NCBI GenBank assembly: GCA_020849795.1
Contig: JADZFR010000022.1
Location: forward strand, 126,879-190,878
DNA from: Planctomycetota bacterium
Lineage (GTDB): Bacteria > Planctomycetota > UBA8742 > UBA2392
Reading direction: 5' to 3'
DNA: 64,000 bases
Below the pieces are notes generated by a model. It saw only the letters and a program-made list of their open reading frames with translations. It made no database searches and was not told the DNA's origin. The translations under genes were made by a program, and so were the position numbers. Positions 63,562 through 64,000 of this stretch are shown in pieces; the first letter of the stretch is position 1, and every line of letters begins with the position of its first letter.

Positions 63562-64000
63562 TCAGCGCTGCTGCGCGGTGTCCCACGACCGTGCATTGGT
63601 GGATGTGCCAGTGCGGAACGAACTGCTGAATTTGGTCGTGTCGCGTTCCAGCACGGCCTCTCCGCTCAGCCGATAGATGCTGCCGGGTTGCAGTCGTTCC
63701 ACCGGCAGCACAAACGCGTACTTCATGCGGGCCAGCGCATCCGGTGCGTTGTTCTCGTTCCAGGAAACCTGCGCCGCTACCGGCACCCAGCCGTCGCCTT
63801 CCTTGCGTTCCAGCCGGGCCTTGAGGTCACGCGGCGCCACATCCTGGTTCCAGCCGAACGAAAACGTCAGCGGATAGCCTGGTTCAGTATCGGCCGCCAG
63901 GCGCGGCTCCGGCGCCTCGTTGGGCGCCCAAGTGATGGGCACGTCACGCGCGCCGTTGGGTGGGAAGACCACCATTCGCTCGACCGACATCTCGGGCGGA
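63562..64000 (-). CDS. partial protein with CAP-protein-like C-terminal Ig module
   Basis: Only the C-terminal ~145 residues are in the window; the frame is open at the edge, so the true start is beyond 64000. The visible part (VVFPPNGARDVPITWAPNEAPEPRL, GYPLTFSFGW, then LERKEGDGWVPVAAQVSWNENNAPD, ending SFRTGT) resembles the beta-sandwich modules found at the end of bacterial CAP/SCP-domain secreted proteins, which often begin 'V.yP..g..dVP'. That link is by motif memory only. The gene converges with the large secreted protein gene, 1 bp between stops. Confidence 0.5.
   Translation of the reverse strand, partial: PPEMSVERMVVFPPNGARDVPITWAPNEAPEPRLAADTEPGYPLTFSFGWNQDVAPRDLKARLERKEGDGWVPVAAQVSWNENNAPDALARMKYAFVLPVERLQPGSIYRLSGEAVLERDTTKFSSSFRTGTSTNARSWDTAQQR

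Overview
This is a gene-dense, high-GC bacterial chromosome segment with about 60 genes on both strands. I see no rRNA, tRNA, CRISPR array, transposase or phage gene. The content is mostly housekeeping with a few unusual genes. The lineage is inferred and uncertain: a DUF3160-type membrane protein coupled to an ECF sigma factor, a very long fused SecDF with large extracytoplasmic insertions and an EF-hand, many small membrane proteins and lipoproteins, and a Gly-Gly-Met GroEL tail together suggest Planctomycetota or a related diderm lineage. Lipoproteins, YajC and a LolD-type ABC system support a cell with an outer compartment.

Region 1 (1-13071). The tail of an ABC exporter is followed by a minus-strand trio (PII-like protein, CDP-alcohol phosphatidyltransferase, ThiF/MoeB-type enzyme). 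Divergent from it are a receiver protein, a small conserved-looking gene and groS-groL, closed by a strong terminator. Next come a PhnD-like binding protein, a 52-aa membrane protein, threonine aldolase, and an overlapping plus-strand run (asparaginase, CoaB, FAH-family hydrolase, DHH phosphoesterase). A minus-strand AMP-binding protein with a histone-H1-like tail and a degraded ATP-binding loop ends the region.

Region 2 (13072-27977). A 412-bp intergenic stretch carries two perfect DnaA boxes and an AT-rich core, so it is a candidate replication origin or DnaA-controlled site. It is followed by etfB-etfA, AMMECR1, a secretin-N-domain protein, the ECF sigma / DUF3160 pair, a family-4 uracil-DNA glycosylase, a SpoIID-like lipoprotein, a double-VWA membrane protein and a beta-propeller lipoprotein.

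Region 3 (28031-45095). ahcY, an O-methyltransferase with another Lys/Ala-rich tail, acetyltransferases, an OB-repeat lipoprotein, asd, an HTTM-DCC fusion with its partner and a Moco enzyme, then a DevBCA-ordered exporter (membrane fusion protein, FtsX permease, LolD-type ATPase). The exporter is followed by an ALDH-fold protein lacking its catalytic residues and a carbamoyltransferase-like protein with eroded motifs.

Region 4 (45146-64000). pdxJ converges on a minus-strand block read as nusA - infB - yajC - small secreted protein - secDF, then tyrA and a repeat-type protein. A methyltransferase is divergent from a TetR regulator across a candidate operator. purF, a large secreted protein and the end of a cut-off gene close the window.

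The signals most worth follow-up are the DnaA-box region, the sigma/DUF3160 pair, the pseudo-aldehyde dehydrogenase with its repeat-bearing disordered N-terminus, the degenerate AMP-binding enzyme, and the EF-hand in SecDF.
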